The notes beneath the pieces were generated by a model. The model was not told where the DNA came from. It ran no database searches and worked only from the letters and a program-made list of their open reading frames with translations. From assembly GCA_021498095.1 (NCBI GenBank), contig JAIZWK010000001.1:124001-188000 (forward strand): a stretch of DNA of 64,000 bases, in the 5' to 3' direction. Shown here piece by piece: positions 27,114-36,423 of the stretch. The DNA is from Candidatus Harpocratesius repetitus. GTDB lineage: Archaea; Asgardarchaeota; Lokiarchaeia; Sigyniarchaeales; Promethearchaeaceae. Positions within the stretch are counted from its first letter, which is position 1. The number at the start of each line of letters is the position of its first letter. The translations under genes were made by a program, and so were the position numbers.

Positions 27114-30100
27114 GTGGCGTCACAGATAATAAGATTTAATCCAATAAATTTTTCTAAACAATCTTGTGGAACTGCGGATGAAATAATCAAAAATAATCAA
27201 TATGTTTTTAATCGCATTCAGGAAATAATAAATTCGAAATATAAGAATAAAAGTACATTAAATAAACTTCAAAAATTAGAAGAATTAATTTTAGATTGTT
27301 ATACAAACAACACAAATATTATTAATCTAAAGAAAAATCCCTTCATTGAAGTTCCAAGTGATACAAGATTCCCTAATAATTTTAACTCAATTGCAGATCA
27401 TTCCATATTTACGGCTGCATTAATGCAGTTACTACTTTCACTCTGCTTCGACAAATTAAATCAAAAATCGAATATTGATAACAATATAAATACAAAGAAC
27501 TACGAAGATTATCAGGATTTAATTCAAAAATCCCCATTCTATGAAAAATTATTAGATGCTTTATTTCCATCTTCTCCAAAAATATTTCTAGAGAATGCCT
27601 CAAAAAATCAAATTAAACCACTTGATATTTTGTTATATGGACGACTAGCAGGATTACTGCACGATATTCAAAAACCTAAACTAAATAAGCATGCAGAAAT
27701 TGGAGCTGAAAGAGTAGAAAAACTATTAACTAATATCGGAATTCAAAAAGAGATTACAGAAATAATCGTGTCTGCAATAAAGCAACATCATACAAAAAAT
27801 CCAAATATCGGATTGTTTGGTGAAATTCTTCAACTTTCTGATAAAATAGGGACTGCAGATAGAAGTTCATTATTTGATCTTGAGATATTCTACAATATTT
27901 TAAAAAGTGATCCTCTTATTCATAGTGTTTTTACCGATAAAGGAAAAGAAGATTTTATCAAAGGAATAGAAGAGCATGATGTTGAGAAACTCATAAATTT
28001 AAAGATTCAATGGCAGTACGGAATAGAATTTCCATTTTTTATTACTAATGATTCGCAGGTTAAAGAGAGTTATTTAAATAAAGAATTACGAAATTTGAGT
28101 GCTAAAATAAATAAACTTTTTGATCTTCCAATTGAAAAAAGAATTCAATTTGATAATGATCATGCATTGTTTTTCTTTTTTGTTGAATTTCGTAGCATTC
28201 AGAAGTTCATTTTTCGCTCTCCTGAACTCAAACAAATAAGGGGTTCAAGCGAATTAATTATATGGATTAATAAACTAATAAAGGAAGAGTTCTCAAAAAT
28301 CAATGGAAGAGAGGCAATAGTAAATGAAAAAGGTGGAAGCTTTTTAGGAATATGTACATTTCAACAATACAAATTTATAAAGAAGGCAATTATTAAAAGA
28401 ATCTCCAATGAATTAAAAGGTCTCGATTCTAATCTTGATTCAGATGAAATTCTAAAAAGACTTGATTTTCATCCTTTGCACACACCTTTTTCTCTTTCAG
28501 AAATATTTTTTGGTTCCGAACAAATGGGATATGATTTTAACAAAATATGGAATGAGATACAATTAACACCAGATAATACTAATTCAGAAGAGCATAGAAA
28601 TGCAATTCTATCATATTTCAATATCAATCCCCATCTATTTGATAAAATGACGATTGCTGCCAAAAAGTTTTATTTCTTTTCAAATTTTATTCGAAAAAAA
28701 GGTTTTGGTGAACTTATTTCATTATTTTTTAATACGCCCCATTTACAAGAGTTTTCGAAAATAATGAATCATTCTGTCAATGATATTTCTGATAATCAAA
28801 AACAGGCAGAATTACTCAAAAATTCACTTTCAGCCCAAATTTTTGAACAATTTAATTCTAATTTACTTCTATGTCAAGTTTGTGGAGAAGAAATTGCTTC
28901 AATTATAAATTCCACTGATAATGATGATGAAAATAACCCCATGTACATTTGCCAACAATGTAAATTAGCATACATTAAGGATGAAGAAGTAAAGAAACGA
29001 ATTTCAACTAATACGACAAGATATTTTGATTATTCAAATTTATTCCGTTTAAAAATGGAAATTTTAAACCAATTGAAAGCAAATTTTAAATTAAAATATC
29101 CCAACCTTAAAATCGATCTCCCTAAATCCATAGATGATATTGTTTTAGAGCACCAATCTAAAGAAAACAAAGGTAGACAACTAATTGCAATGATAAAGCT
29201 TGATGGTAATAATGTCGGTGTTGCAAAATCTAATTTGAGTTCATGGGCAGCATATCGTACTTTTTCTCAAATGCTAGATCAAAAAGTCTATAAAAATATT
29301 AAAGAAATAATAATTAATATCGTTGAAAAAGACATTATTACTTTAATAAATGAAAAGAATAATAAAAAGAACTTAGAGGAAATCAAGTCTGATAAAGAAA
29401 AAATCATCTATTTCATTCCTTTTGAACCAATCATTATTGGTGGAGATGATATCACTTTAATCCTGCGTGGAAATTTGGCATTTAATTTTATTAAAGATTT
29501 TTTTGAAAGATTAAAAATAATATTTGGAAATCCAAGATTATTCTATCTAAACCAAAATAAATTAAAAATATTCAAAGAAAGAATAAACAATTTTGAAGAA
29601 ATGGGATTAGATTGGAAAGAGCGATGTAAATTAATTGCATTAACTACTGATGAAATTGTAGAATTTAATGGAAGTACTTTTCCAATGGGTTATTCTGGCG
29701 GATTAGTTTTTGGAAATTCAAAGGCACCTCTAACCCGTTTATTTTCTTTAGCAGATACTCTTGAACAAAAATCTAAGCAATATATTAAATCAAAAATAAT
29801 GAAATTACTTCAAAAAGTGTTTACTGATGAATTATTCGACAATAAGAAGCAGCACGAAGATATTTTCAAGGATTCAGATCATCTTATAAGAATTATGGGT
29901 TCATGGAGCAGTATATCATCATTTTACTCTTCAACTCATGATCTTTCAAAAAGCTTCTTAGAAAAATATTTTCAAAAAGAAATCTTGAATTATGAAGAAG
30001 AAAATTCATATAAATATATTTTAACACAATTTCCAATGACTGAAATTGAATTTAATAAATTTTTCAATGATATATATAAATTGAAGGCACTATTTTTTGG

Positions 30101-30377
30101 TGGACATACGGGAAAAAATAAGAAAGAAATCAGCTATAATTCCTTAAAAATGAAAATTCGAAATATTCTCGAAAAAACACCAAATGAAAATAAGTTGGAT
30201 TTTTATTACTGGGCAGGAAGAGTAGATGAAAAGGACAAAAAACATGCGGAAATCCTAAAATTAATTCCAAGACTTATCCTTCCCACAAGTCAAACCAAAT
30301 CTTCAAAATTATTCTATATCCCATTTTTCGACTTGGTACAGTATTCAAATATCGTCGATAAAAAGGAGGCTTATTAA
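27114..30377 (+). CDS. cas10: Cas10 with HD and GGDD, large subunit of the type III-D-like complex
   Basis: 1087 residues from GTG 27114, with GAGGGAAAA before it. The HD domain has FNSIADHSIFTAAL (near 92) and LAGLLHDIQKPKL (HD at 183-184), then AIKQHHT. The first palm starts at FFFVEFRSIQKFIFRSPELKQ followed by IRGSSELI. A zinc finger has CQVCGEE (about 587) and CQQC (about 613). The second palm has MIKLDGNNVGVAKS and PIIIGGDDITLI with GGDD at 776-779. So both the DNA-cutting and cyclic-oligoadenylate functions look intact, unlike the HD-less Cmr2. The TAA stop shares one base with the ATG of the next gene. The downstream order (Csm3-like, Csx10, small subunit, further Csm3-like genes) points to III-D. 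Confidence 0.93.
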   Translation: MASQIIRFNPINFSKQSCGTADEIIKNNQYVFNRIQEIINSKYKNKSTLNKLQKLEELILDCYTNNTNIINLKKNPFIEVPSDTRFPNNFNSIADHSIFTAALMQLLLSLCFDKLNQKSNIDNNINTKNYEDYQDLIQKSPFYEKLLDALFPSSPKIFLENASKNQIKPLDILLYGRLAGLLHDIQKPKLNKHAEIGAERVEKLLTNIGIQKEITEIIVSAIKQHHTKNPNIGLFGEILQLSDKIGTADRSSLFDLEIFYNILKSDPLIHSVFTDKGKEDFIKGIEEHDVEKLINLKIQWQYGIEFPFFITNDSQVKESYLNKELRNLSAKINKLFDLPIEKRIQFDNDHALFFFFVEFRSIQKFIFRSPELKQIRGSSELIIWINKLIKEEFSKINGREAIVNEKGGSFLGICTFQQYKFIKKAIIKRISNELKGLDSNLDSDEILKRLDFHPLHTPFSLSEIFFGSEQMGYDFNKIWNEIQLTPDNTNSEEHRNAILSYFNINPHLFDKMTIAAKKFYFFSNFIRKKGFGELISLFFNTPHLQEFSKIMNHSVNDISDNQKQAELLKNSLSAQIFEQFNSNLLLCQVCGEEIASIINSTDNDDENNPMYICQQCKLAYIKDEEVKKRISTNTTRYFDYSNLFRLKMEILNQLKANFKLKYPNLKIDLPKSIDDIVLEHQSKENKGRQLIAMIKLDGNNVGVAKSNLSSWAAYRTFSQMLDQKVYKNIKEIIINIVEKDIITLINEKNNKKNLEEIKSDKEKIIYFIPFEPIIIGGDDITLILRGNLAFNFIKDFFERLKIIFGNPRLFYLNQNKLKIFKERINNFEEMGLDWKERCKLIALTTDEIVEFNGSTFPMGYSGGLVFGNSKAPLTRLFSLADTLEQKSKQYIKSKIMKLLQKVFTDELFDNKKQHEDIFKDSDHLIRIMGSWSSISSFYSSTHDLSKSFLEKYFQKEILNYEEENSYKYILTQFPMTEIEFNKFFNDIYKLKALFFGGHTGKNKKEISYNSLKMKIRNILEKTPNENKLDFYYWAGRVDEKDKKHAEILKLIPRLILPTSQTKSSKLFYIPFFDLVQYSNIVDKKEAY

Positions 30378-31033
30378 TGAAATCTAAAGTCACTGTTAAT
30401 CTGTTATTTCATCATTCTTTCCATATTGGTGCAAGCGGACATGAAAGTGAAGTAATTGATATGCCGATATTAACAGATATAAAAAACAATAAACGAATCC
30501 CAAAAATTCCGGAAAATGTAATTAAAGGGGTGTTACGTAAAACCGCTTTTCACATATCTTTAAATCTTTTTAAGAATAAAACTGATAAAGAAATTTGGGA
30601 TATTTTTAGTAAAAAAGCACATCACATGTCCCCCATGGATGATGTAAAGAACCATCCTTTTGTCCAACTATTCGGAGCACCAAATATTCCAGGTAAAATC
30701 AGAATATTAGATTCAAATTTTATCAGCCAACCTAAAATATTTGTAAAACAAGGAATTCGAATCAACAGAGAACTTCTTTCAACTGAACAAAATGCACTTT
30801 TCAATATGGAACTTGCTGAAGTTAAAGGATTTTCATTTAAAATTGAAGGTATCTTTCTAACTTCAGAGGAAAAAGCTTTATTATTAGCAACATTAAATGC
30901 ATTACAGTATAGCTCATTTGGCGGCTTAATATCACAAGGCGCGGGATTAATTTCAAAAGTTGAGATTGAAGGAAAAAAATTTGTGAAAATAGCACAATCC
31001 ACTTTAAAACAACTAATTCAAAATGAAACTTAA
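30377..31033 (+). CDS. Cas7 (Csm3-like), first copy of the III-D-like operon
   Basis: 218 residues. The opening VTVNLLFHHSFHIGASGHES then EVIDMPIL and PENVIKGVLRKTAF is the Csm3-type RAMP start, with D28 aligned to the catalytic Asp of Csm3. Later VQLFGAPNIPGKIRILDS and SSFGGLISQGAGLISKVEI are the conserved FG and Gly-rich loops. It would be one backbone subunit, probably the one near the Cas10 end. It overlaps the cas10 stop by one base and is followed by 63 bases before csx10. Confidence 0.88.
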   Translation: MKSKVTVNLLFHHSFHIGASGHESEVIDMPILTDIKNNKRIPKIPENVIKGVLRKTAFHISLNLFKNKTDKEIWDIFSKKAHHMSPMDDVKNHPFVQLFGAPNIPGKIRILDSNFISQPKIFVKQGIRINRELLSTEQNALFNMELAEVKGFSFKIEGIFLTSEEKALLLATLNALQYSSFGGLISQGAGLISKVEIEGKKFVKIAQSTLKQLIQNET

Positions 31034-31096
31034 AAACTAACACCATAATAAATAAAATCCTATGTAATAACAACAATCCAATAAAGAGGAAAAATA

Positions 31097-32431
31097 ATGA
31101 CAATTAAAGAAATAAACCTAATATTACAAAATAAAACACCAATAATAATTAAAACGGGAAAAAAGCAATTAAACATTGTAAAAACGCTAAATTTTATTCC
31201 AGGTTCCACCTTATATGGTGCTATTGTTAATCAGATTTTATTGGATCATTATGAACGGAATAATACGGAGCTTTTATCAAAAATATATAAAGATGGTTGG
31301 CTGGAAATACTTAACGATAATAACAAGAATAATGAAGAAATTCGTCAAAATTCAGAAGGACAATATCGAAATTGGATTCAAAATCTTTCATCTGATATGA
31401 ATACAATCAGTTTAAAGGTTTCAGACTTTTTACCTGTTAACATTAATAAAAATAACCATCAAAATTCAATTTCTCCTTATCCACCTTTAGATTCAATTTT
31501 TCGATGTCGGGTGAATGGCAACCACATATCTGATGGCTTATTACATATAATAATTAAAAATAGAATTATTCAAGAACAAAATACTGAAGAATATAAGTAT
31601 TTTGCCTTTAGTTCGCTAAAATGTCCATATTATCATTGCAATAGTTCTATGAAAAAGGGAACTTCCTTATTACAAATGAATTTAAAGGAAAATAAAATTG
31701 AAAAAGTTGAATTTCAAACAGAAGAAAAAATTGGAATAGGAATAAATGAAAGGACATATTCAATTCTGAGGGAATCAATAGGAAAAGACACAAAGGGATA
31801 TTTATTCTATCAAGAAACGATACAACCCAATCAATATTTCGCAGGGAAAATCATTTTTAATGATAACATAATTTCTCTTTCAAAATTAAAGGAATATATT
31901 GAATCTTGCAATATTGGAGCAAAAAAATCTGTAAATTTCGGAAAATTGAGGATTATTTCACATGATGTAAATGAGAGAACCATAGATAAAGTAAAAGAAG
32001 AATTATACAAAAAATATCAAAAGAATCATAATGATTTAATAGAATATCAAGAAAAGTATAACCTTAATCCAAAAATGATAATTCCATTCTTGATTTATAG
32101 CAATACTTCAATAACTGCCATGAAAAATATCTCAAACTATTTAGCAACTAAATTCAATTGTAAAGAAATAAATTTTATCAAAGGTAGTTATGAAATTTTA
32201 TCCCTAAAAGATTTCGTTTCAGGAAAATCAACACATTTTGGAATTTTACCACGTGGTTCTACAGGATATATTCAAAATAATAAAATTTTAGAGGGAAAAA
32301 CTAAAGAAGAATTTTTCAACTTTTTAAGTAATATTGAAATATTTGGATTTGGAACAAATTCTGCGAAGGGCTTAAGTGAAATCCGCTTTTTCCCAAATAT
32401 TTTTTATCATAATCAGAAAATTAAGTTATAG
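31097..32431 (+). CDS. csx10: Csx10-like Cas5 subunit, type III-D
   Basis: 444 residues, ATG after AAAGAGGAAAAATA. LNFIPGSTLYGAIVNQILL at about 29-47 is the Csx10 signature (IPGSTLxGA). A Cys/His group CPYYHCNSS is near 178-186. GIGINERTYSILRESIGKDT followed by GYLFYQETIQ and CNIGAKKSVNFGKLRI form the first RAMP half. GILPRGSTGYIQNN and GFGTNSAKGLSEIRF are in the second. Csx10 is the Cas5-group subunit that marks subtype III-D and should bind the crRNA 5' tag next to Cas10. A T-rich run (about 32467-32480) follows the gene and may weaken read-through. Confidence 0.85.
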   Translation: MTIKEINLILQNKTPIIIKTGKKQLNIVKTLNFIPGSTLYGAIVNQILLDHYERNNTELLSKIYKDGWLEILNDNNKNNEEIRQNSEGQYRNWIQNLSSDMNTISLKVSDFLPVNINKNNHQNSISPYPPLDSIFRCRVNGNHISDGLLHIIIKNRIIQEQNTEEYKYFAFSSLKCPYYHCNSSMKKGTSLLQMNLKENKIEKVEFQTEEKIGIGINERTYSILRESIGKDTKGYLFYQETIQPNQYFAGKIIFNDNIISLSKLKEYIESCNIGAKKSVNFGKLRIISHDVNERTIDKVKEELYKKYQKNHNDLIEYQEKYNLNPKMIIPFLIYSNTSITAMKNISNYLATKFNCKEINFIKGSYEILSLKDFVSGKSTHFGILPRGSTGYIQNNKILEGKTKEEFFNFLSNIEIFGFGTNSAKGLSEIRFFPNIFYHNQKIKL

Positions 32432-32532
32432 GAGTTGCACAAGAATATAAAACTAAGTTAATAACTAAAATTATTTTTTTTTTGCGTAAAGAAATAAAAA
32501 GAAACAAAACAATGCTTTATGTGGTGAAAAAA

Positions 32533-32919
32533 ATGACAGACACAAAAAAGTCTATAACAAAGGAAGAATTACGAGAACTCATTGCGAAAAAAGCAATTGA
32601 ACTCGTAAATAAATACGAATTTAGCGAACGAAATGGAGTTTCTTCATCAAATTTAAGAAATTTATTAAATTTCAGTACATCATCAGCAGTTTCTCCAAAT
32701 CAGTTCATTCTTTTTGCAAAATATCAAGCAACACGTAAAGATGATCGGGTTTATTCTAAATTTACAAACGACTTTCTTAATACTGCTAAAGAATTAATTT
32801 CAAAGATTGGATGCAGATCAATTAAAGAAAAGATGGAAATATATAAGGAATTGCTTATCAGCATAGTTATGGGCGGAACTTTTCGGAAGAACGCACACGA
32901 AAAGATAGAAGCAATATAA
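32533..32919 (+). CDS. Cas11-like small subunit of the III-D-like complex
   Basis: 128 residues from ATG 32533, preceded by GGTGAAAAAA. Upstream in-frame starts exist but lack a ribosome site. The protein is helical and basic: SITKEELRELIAKKAIELVN at the start, then RNLLNFSTSSAVSPNQFILF and FLNTAKELISKIG. It has no catalytic motif. Size, charge and place between csx10 and two Csm3-like genes fit the Csm2-type small subunit (Cas11). The assignment rests more on position than on sequence identity. Confidence 0.7.
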   Translation: MTDTKKSITKEELRELIAKKAIELVNKYEFSERNGVSSSNLRNLLNFSTSSAVSPNQFILFAKYQATRKDDRVYSKFTNDFLNTAKELISKIGCRSIKEKMEIYKELLISIVMGGTFRKNAHEKIEAI

Positions 32920-32937
32920 ATAATTTGAGGGTGAAAA

Positions 32938-33714
32938 ATGACAGGAGAAATTTTAGGAAAATATATTATCGATTATTCCATCAAAACTTTAGAACCTTTA
33001 GCCATCGGAGGAACTCAACAGAACATTAGAATATCCGAGTCCGATCGCCCTGTTCTAAAGGATTCAAATGAAATTCCCTATATTCCCGGTAGTTCAATAA
33101 AAGGTCTTTTCCGAACATTCTTTGATCGAATGACAGAAGGATTTAAGCAGTTAACACAGAATCATCCAGCATTTTCTGGAGTTAAATTTAATTTAACTCA
33201 CAACAATCCAAATAAATCAGAGGAAGTTTGTGACTGTACACAATTAACAACACTAAAAGAAGATGAAATTTGCGATTTATGCCTACTTTTTGGAGCAAAA
33301 GGATACGGTTCACCTTTAATTTTTACTGATTTACTTTTAGATGAAGAAAAAGAGGATATCGAATTAGAACATAACACACATATCCGAATTGACAGAGGGA
33401 CGGATACAACAGTTAAAGGCGCGCTATTTTATGTAGAATCTGTTCCGAAAGATATAGAATTTAAAGGAAAAATAATCTTTGAAGTTCGAGATATAAATGA
33501 ACAGATTAAAAATCGAATTGATCTACTATTTAAAATACTTCTCCATCAAATTGAAAATAGAGAAATGCATGTAGGAGGAATGAAATCCAGAGGATACGGC
33601 TTATGTTCCTTTAAAATAAATGAAATCCATTATTATAGCCTTCAAGACCTAATTTTAGGTAATTTAGAAGAGAAGAAACCATTGATCATAGATCAATTTT
33701 TATCATGGTCTTAA
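32938..33714 (+). CDS. Cas7 (Csm3-like), second copy of the III-D-like operon
   Basis: 258 residues, ATG after GAGGGTGAAAA. LEPLAIGGTQQNIRISESDRP with D36 at the catalytic-Asp position, YIPGSSIKGLFRTFFDRM, LCLLFGAKGYGSPLIFTD and HTHIRIDRGTDTTVKGALFY are all Csm3 landmarks. GGMKSRGYGLCSFKI is the Gly-rich loop. It has a CDCTQL..EICDLC pair that could bind zinc. Nineteen bases separate it from cas11. It is the best match to standard Csm3 among the four copies. Confidence 0.93.
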   Translation: MTGEILGKYIIDYSIKTLEPLAIGGTQQNIRISESDRPVLKDSNEIPYIPGSSIKGLFRTFFDRMTEGFKQLTQNHPAFSGVKFNLTHNNPNKSEEVCDCTQLTTLKEDEICDLCLLFGAKGYGSPLIFTDLLLDEEKEDIELEHNTHIRIDRGTDTTVKGALFYVESVPKDIEFKGKIIFEVRDINEQIKNRIDLLFKILLHQIENREMHVGGMKSRGYGLCSFKINEIHYYSLQDLILGNLEEKKPLIIDQFLSWS

Positions 33715-33772
33715 AATATAATTAAATTCCAAAAAAAACAATTAGAATAAATAAGAAACATAAAGGAGATGC

Positions 33773-34576
33773 ATTAAAATAACATATAAATTTTCAAACT
33801 CATCAAAATTTTCAAAATACGATAGTTTTGCCAAAATAACTTTCGAAATCGAAACACAATCACCGCTATTAATTAAAAGCGGCGATAATGATTTACTTCC
33901 ATCAAGCAAAGATATGAGATTTGTACGAGATTCTTCAGGAAGTATTTTTATACCTGGATCCACCATGAAGGGTTTCTTTAAGGGAAATTTAGAACGTCTA
34001 AATGAATATTTTAAAGAAGATATTATTGAACACAGCTTTGGAACGCAGCAATTTGCAAGTAGTTTTCTGTTTAATGATGTTTATCCAACTGATAACGAAA
34101 CAATTTCATTTGAAACACGCTCTCAAATTGCGATTGATCGCCAAACTCAAGGCGTTCAAAAAGGTGCATTATTCTTTATTGAGTGCTTATCAAAAGGTGC
34201 AAAACTTGCTGGAAGTATTAATATCAGAAATCTCCGTTTATACCATTTGGGGCAACTTTATGCAATTATAATGATGGCAAATGATCAAAATATTAGTATT
34301 GGATTTAACAAAACGAGAGGATATGGAAAAATTAAGTTCTCCATCAAAGAACTAATTATTGATACACTTCCAAACCAATGGATCTTCAATTCAACTGATG
34401 GAAAGATAATAATTTCAGATGGTATAAAAACAATAGAATTTAAAGATGAAAATTTTAATACAAACAGTTTAAAAACGAAAAAATCTTTGTTGATGGATAA
34501 TTATCAATTTAAAGAAAAAGAAGCGTCGATGATAATGGAATCTTGTCTTGAAATTATTAAGAAAGGTGAAAACTAA
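33773..34576 (+). CDS. Cas7 (Csm3-like), third copy, apparent ATT start
   Basis: The first ATG (33914) would begin MRFVRDSSGSIFIPGSTMKG and lose the first strand and the catalytic Asp. The same frame is open upstream to a TAA at 33761 and encodes KITYKFSNSSKFSKY..AKITFEIETQSPLLIKSG..SSKD, a good RAMP N-terminus with the Asp just before that ATG. AAAGGAG (33762-33768) sits four bases before an in-frame ATT at 33773, so I place the start there (267 residues). An ATA at 33779 is the alternative. Later landmarks are FGTQQFASSFLFND, RSQIAIDRQTQGVQKGALFF and IGFNKTRGYGKIKFSI. Either a rare start codon or a recent ATG-to-ATT change is implied. Confidence 0.82.
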   Translation: MKITYKFSNSSKFSKYDSFAKITFEIETQSPLLIKSGDNDLLPSSKDMRFVRDSSGSIFIPGSTMKGFFKGNLERLNEYFKEDIIEHSFGTQQFASSFLFNDVYPTDNETISFETRSQIAIDRQTQGVQKGALFFIECLSKGAKLAGSINIRNLRLYHLGQLYAIIMMANDQNISIGFNKTRGYGKIKFSIKELIIDTLPNQWIFNSTDGKIIISDGIKTIEFKDENFNTNSLKTKKSLLMDNYQFKEKEASMIMESCLEIIKKGEN

Positions 34577-34692
34577 AATTAGGTGGGAATATAAACGAAA
34601 TAAAGGCAGATATTGTAAAAATTAGATCCATGAAAAATGAATGAAAAAAAAAGATCAAAAAAATTAGAAAAAAGTGATGAGGACAAAAAAAA

Positions 34693-35346
34693 ATGGAAAA
34701 AAACACTAAACTCATTCGAACCCTGCTTTATATTTCAATAGATTCGGAAATAGATACATATATTAGTAAATTATTTTCCAAAATTCAAGAAATAATTGAT
34801 TTTAACAGCAACAATATTCAAAAAAATAATCATGATATTAATGAAATCGAAGAAAATAAGTATCGTATTTTAGCCCAAAAATACCATTTTATCGATTACA
34901 AGCAGATAGACTCGCTTTCAGATATAAAAAATAAAGATTTACTTAATTCTTATAAATTCAATATAATTCATCGTTACATTTCAATATCGATAATTAATAA
35001 AGAAACTAAATTAGATGTAAATATTTTCGCTACCAAAAGAATAATAACGCAAATTCTCGAAAGTTCAGTCTTAAAAGATATAAAAAACAATGATTTTATT
35101 CATGCAGACTATATTCCCATTAGTTCAATTGAAGAGAACAAAAAAGAAAAAACATACAATAATAATTATCAAAAAAATATTTTCATATATTCAACAGAAT
35201 CACAAAAAGATATATACAATTTAAAGATTGAACCATGGCTGAGATCAGAAAAGGAGTCTGATGAAAATAATAAAACTAAAATGGGAATTAATTTACCCGA
35301 ATTACCTGAAGTCTACTATAATATTCTTAATATCATATCTGTTTAG
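34693..35346 (+). CDS. Unrecognised protein of the III-D-like operon (Csx19 candidate)
   Basis: 217 residues, no motif that I recognise. It has a strand-rich start LIRTLLYISIDSEIDTYISK, an Asn/Lys-rich middle, FNIIHRYISISIINKETK near 95-112, and an acidic/basic C-terminus with NLPELPEVYYNILNII. It lies between two Csm3-like genes. In described III-D1 loci the small accessory protein Csx19 often lies at this place, so Csx19 is a positional guess only. The gene is preceded by a 116-base gap with AAGTGATGAGG before the ATG. Confidence 0.6.
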   Translation: MEKNTKLIRTLLYISIDSEIDTYISKLFSKIQEIIDFNSNNIQKNNHDINEIEENKYRILAQKYHFIDYKQIDSLSDIKNKDLLNSYKFNIIHRYISISIINKETKLDVNIFATKRIITQILESSVLKDIKNNDFIHADYIPISSIEENKKEKTYNNNYQKNIFIYSTESQKDIYNLKIEPWLRSEKESDENNKTKMGINLPELPEVYYNILNIISV

Positions 35347-35370
35347 TGAATTAAAAAAAAAGTGATATGT

Positions 35371-36339
35371 ATGGCACAAAACTCAAATAAAGTTGCAATT
35401 GTTGATGAAAATGACTATTACATGTATTTAACTATTCCCAATTTGGAACAGGTTAAAAAAAAGCAAATGACAGTTAGATCAACTATAAAAAATATATGGA
35501 AAATCAAATATCAATTTAAAGTTTCACATGATTCAGCCCTACATGTTGGAAGTGGATTAGTTAAATACCCTATAGATTCCGATAACCCTAATCAAGAAAG
35601 TGCACTGGATTTTATGAGAACTCCAGATAGAAAGCCGTTTATTCCAGGATCAACATTAAAAGGATATACCCGCTCTAATTTTGAAATATTAGTTCCCGGT
35701 TGTTGTTTTATCACAAATAATAAATCCATGGATAAACCGCCCGCCTGTAAAGGCGATTCTATAAATATATGCTCCGCTTGTGATCTATTTGGCGTTAATA
35801 AAATTATGGGAAGGGTATCATTTTCTGATGCCTATTTAATGGGAGATTTTACTGAAAAAGTACTACAGATTCCAAGATTAATGGGTCCTTCAAAGAATAA
35901 GTATATTGCAGGGACTAAAAAACTTTATAAATATATTAAATTAGAAGAACTTTCACAAATATCCAAAAGAAGGGATGCAATTTGGGTTGTAAACCCCGGA
36001 GCGGAATTCCAAGGTGAAATTACGGTAACAAACAGCAATATTAATGAAATTAGACAATTAACTTTATCATTCGCATATATGTATAAAGATGCAACATTAA
36101 TTTTAGGACATGGTAAAAATATCGGTTTAGGTCACTGCCAAATTTCAAAATTAATTATCTTTCAGAAAAAGACACCATTCGAAAAATTAAAAAAGCACAC
36201 AGTGAAAATTCCTGAAATTTACAAAGATCCATTAATTGGAAAAAGTAAAACTGAGAAATTAATTCGCTGGGATATTCTTAAAAAAACATTTACTAAAAAT
36301 GGATTTCCATATCCAGGTCATGGAGATAGAAATTACTAA
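35371..36339 (+). CDS. Cas7 (Csm3/Csm5-like), fourth copy of the III-D-like operon
   Basis: 322 residues from ATG 35371. A GTG at 35362 is in frame, but GTGAT before the ATG looks like the ribosome site. After a 40-residue leader segment comes YQFKVSHDSALHVGSGLVK, then ESALDFMRTPDRKPFIPGST with D80 at the catalytic position, and LKGYTRSNFE. CSACDLFGVNKIMGRVSFSD and GHGKNIGLGHCQISKL follow. A CCFITNN..CKGDSINICSAC set could bind zinc, as in Csm3. The longer N-terminus suggests a terminal position in the filament. Confidence 0.88.
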   Translation: MAQNSNKVAIVDENDYYMYLTIPNLEQVKKKQMTVRSTIKNIWKIKYQFKVSHDSALHVGSGLVKYPIDSDNPNQESALDFMRTPDRKPFIPGSTLKGYTRSNFEILVPGCCFITNNKSMDKPPACKGDSINICSACDLFGVNKIMGRVSFSDAYLMGDFTEKVLQIPRLMGPSKNKYIAGTKKLYKYIKLEELSQISKRRDAIWVVNPGAEFQGEITVTNSNINEIRQLTLSFAYMYKDATLILGHGKNIGLGHCQISKLIIFQKKTPFEKLKKHTVKIPEIYKDPLIGKSKTEKLIRWDILKKTFTKNGFPYPGHGDRNY

Positions 36340-36423
36340 AAATTATAGAAATTAATGTAAAATTTAATCATAATAATTAAAGTAGTTAAAATGGTAATAA
36401 TTATAATCAAAGGTGGTTAAGAA

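Noticed and set aside
33914..34576. Third Cas7 beginning at its first ATG.
   Set aside because: That would remove the first strand and the catalytic Asp, which are encoded in frame just upstream.
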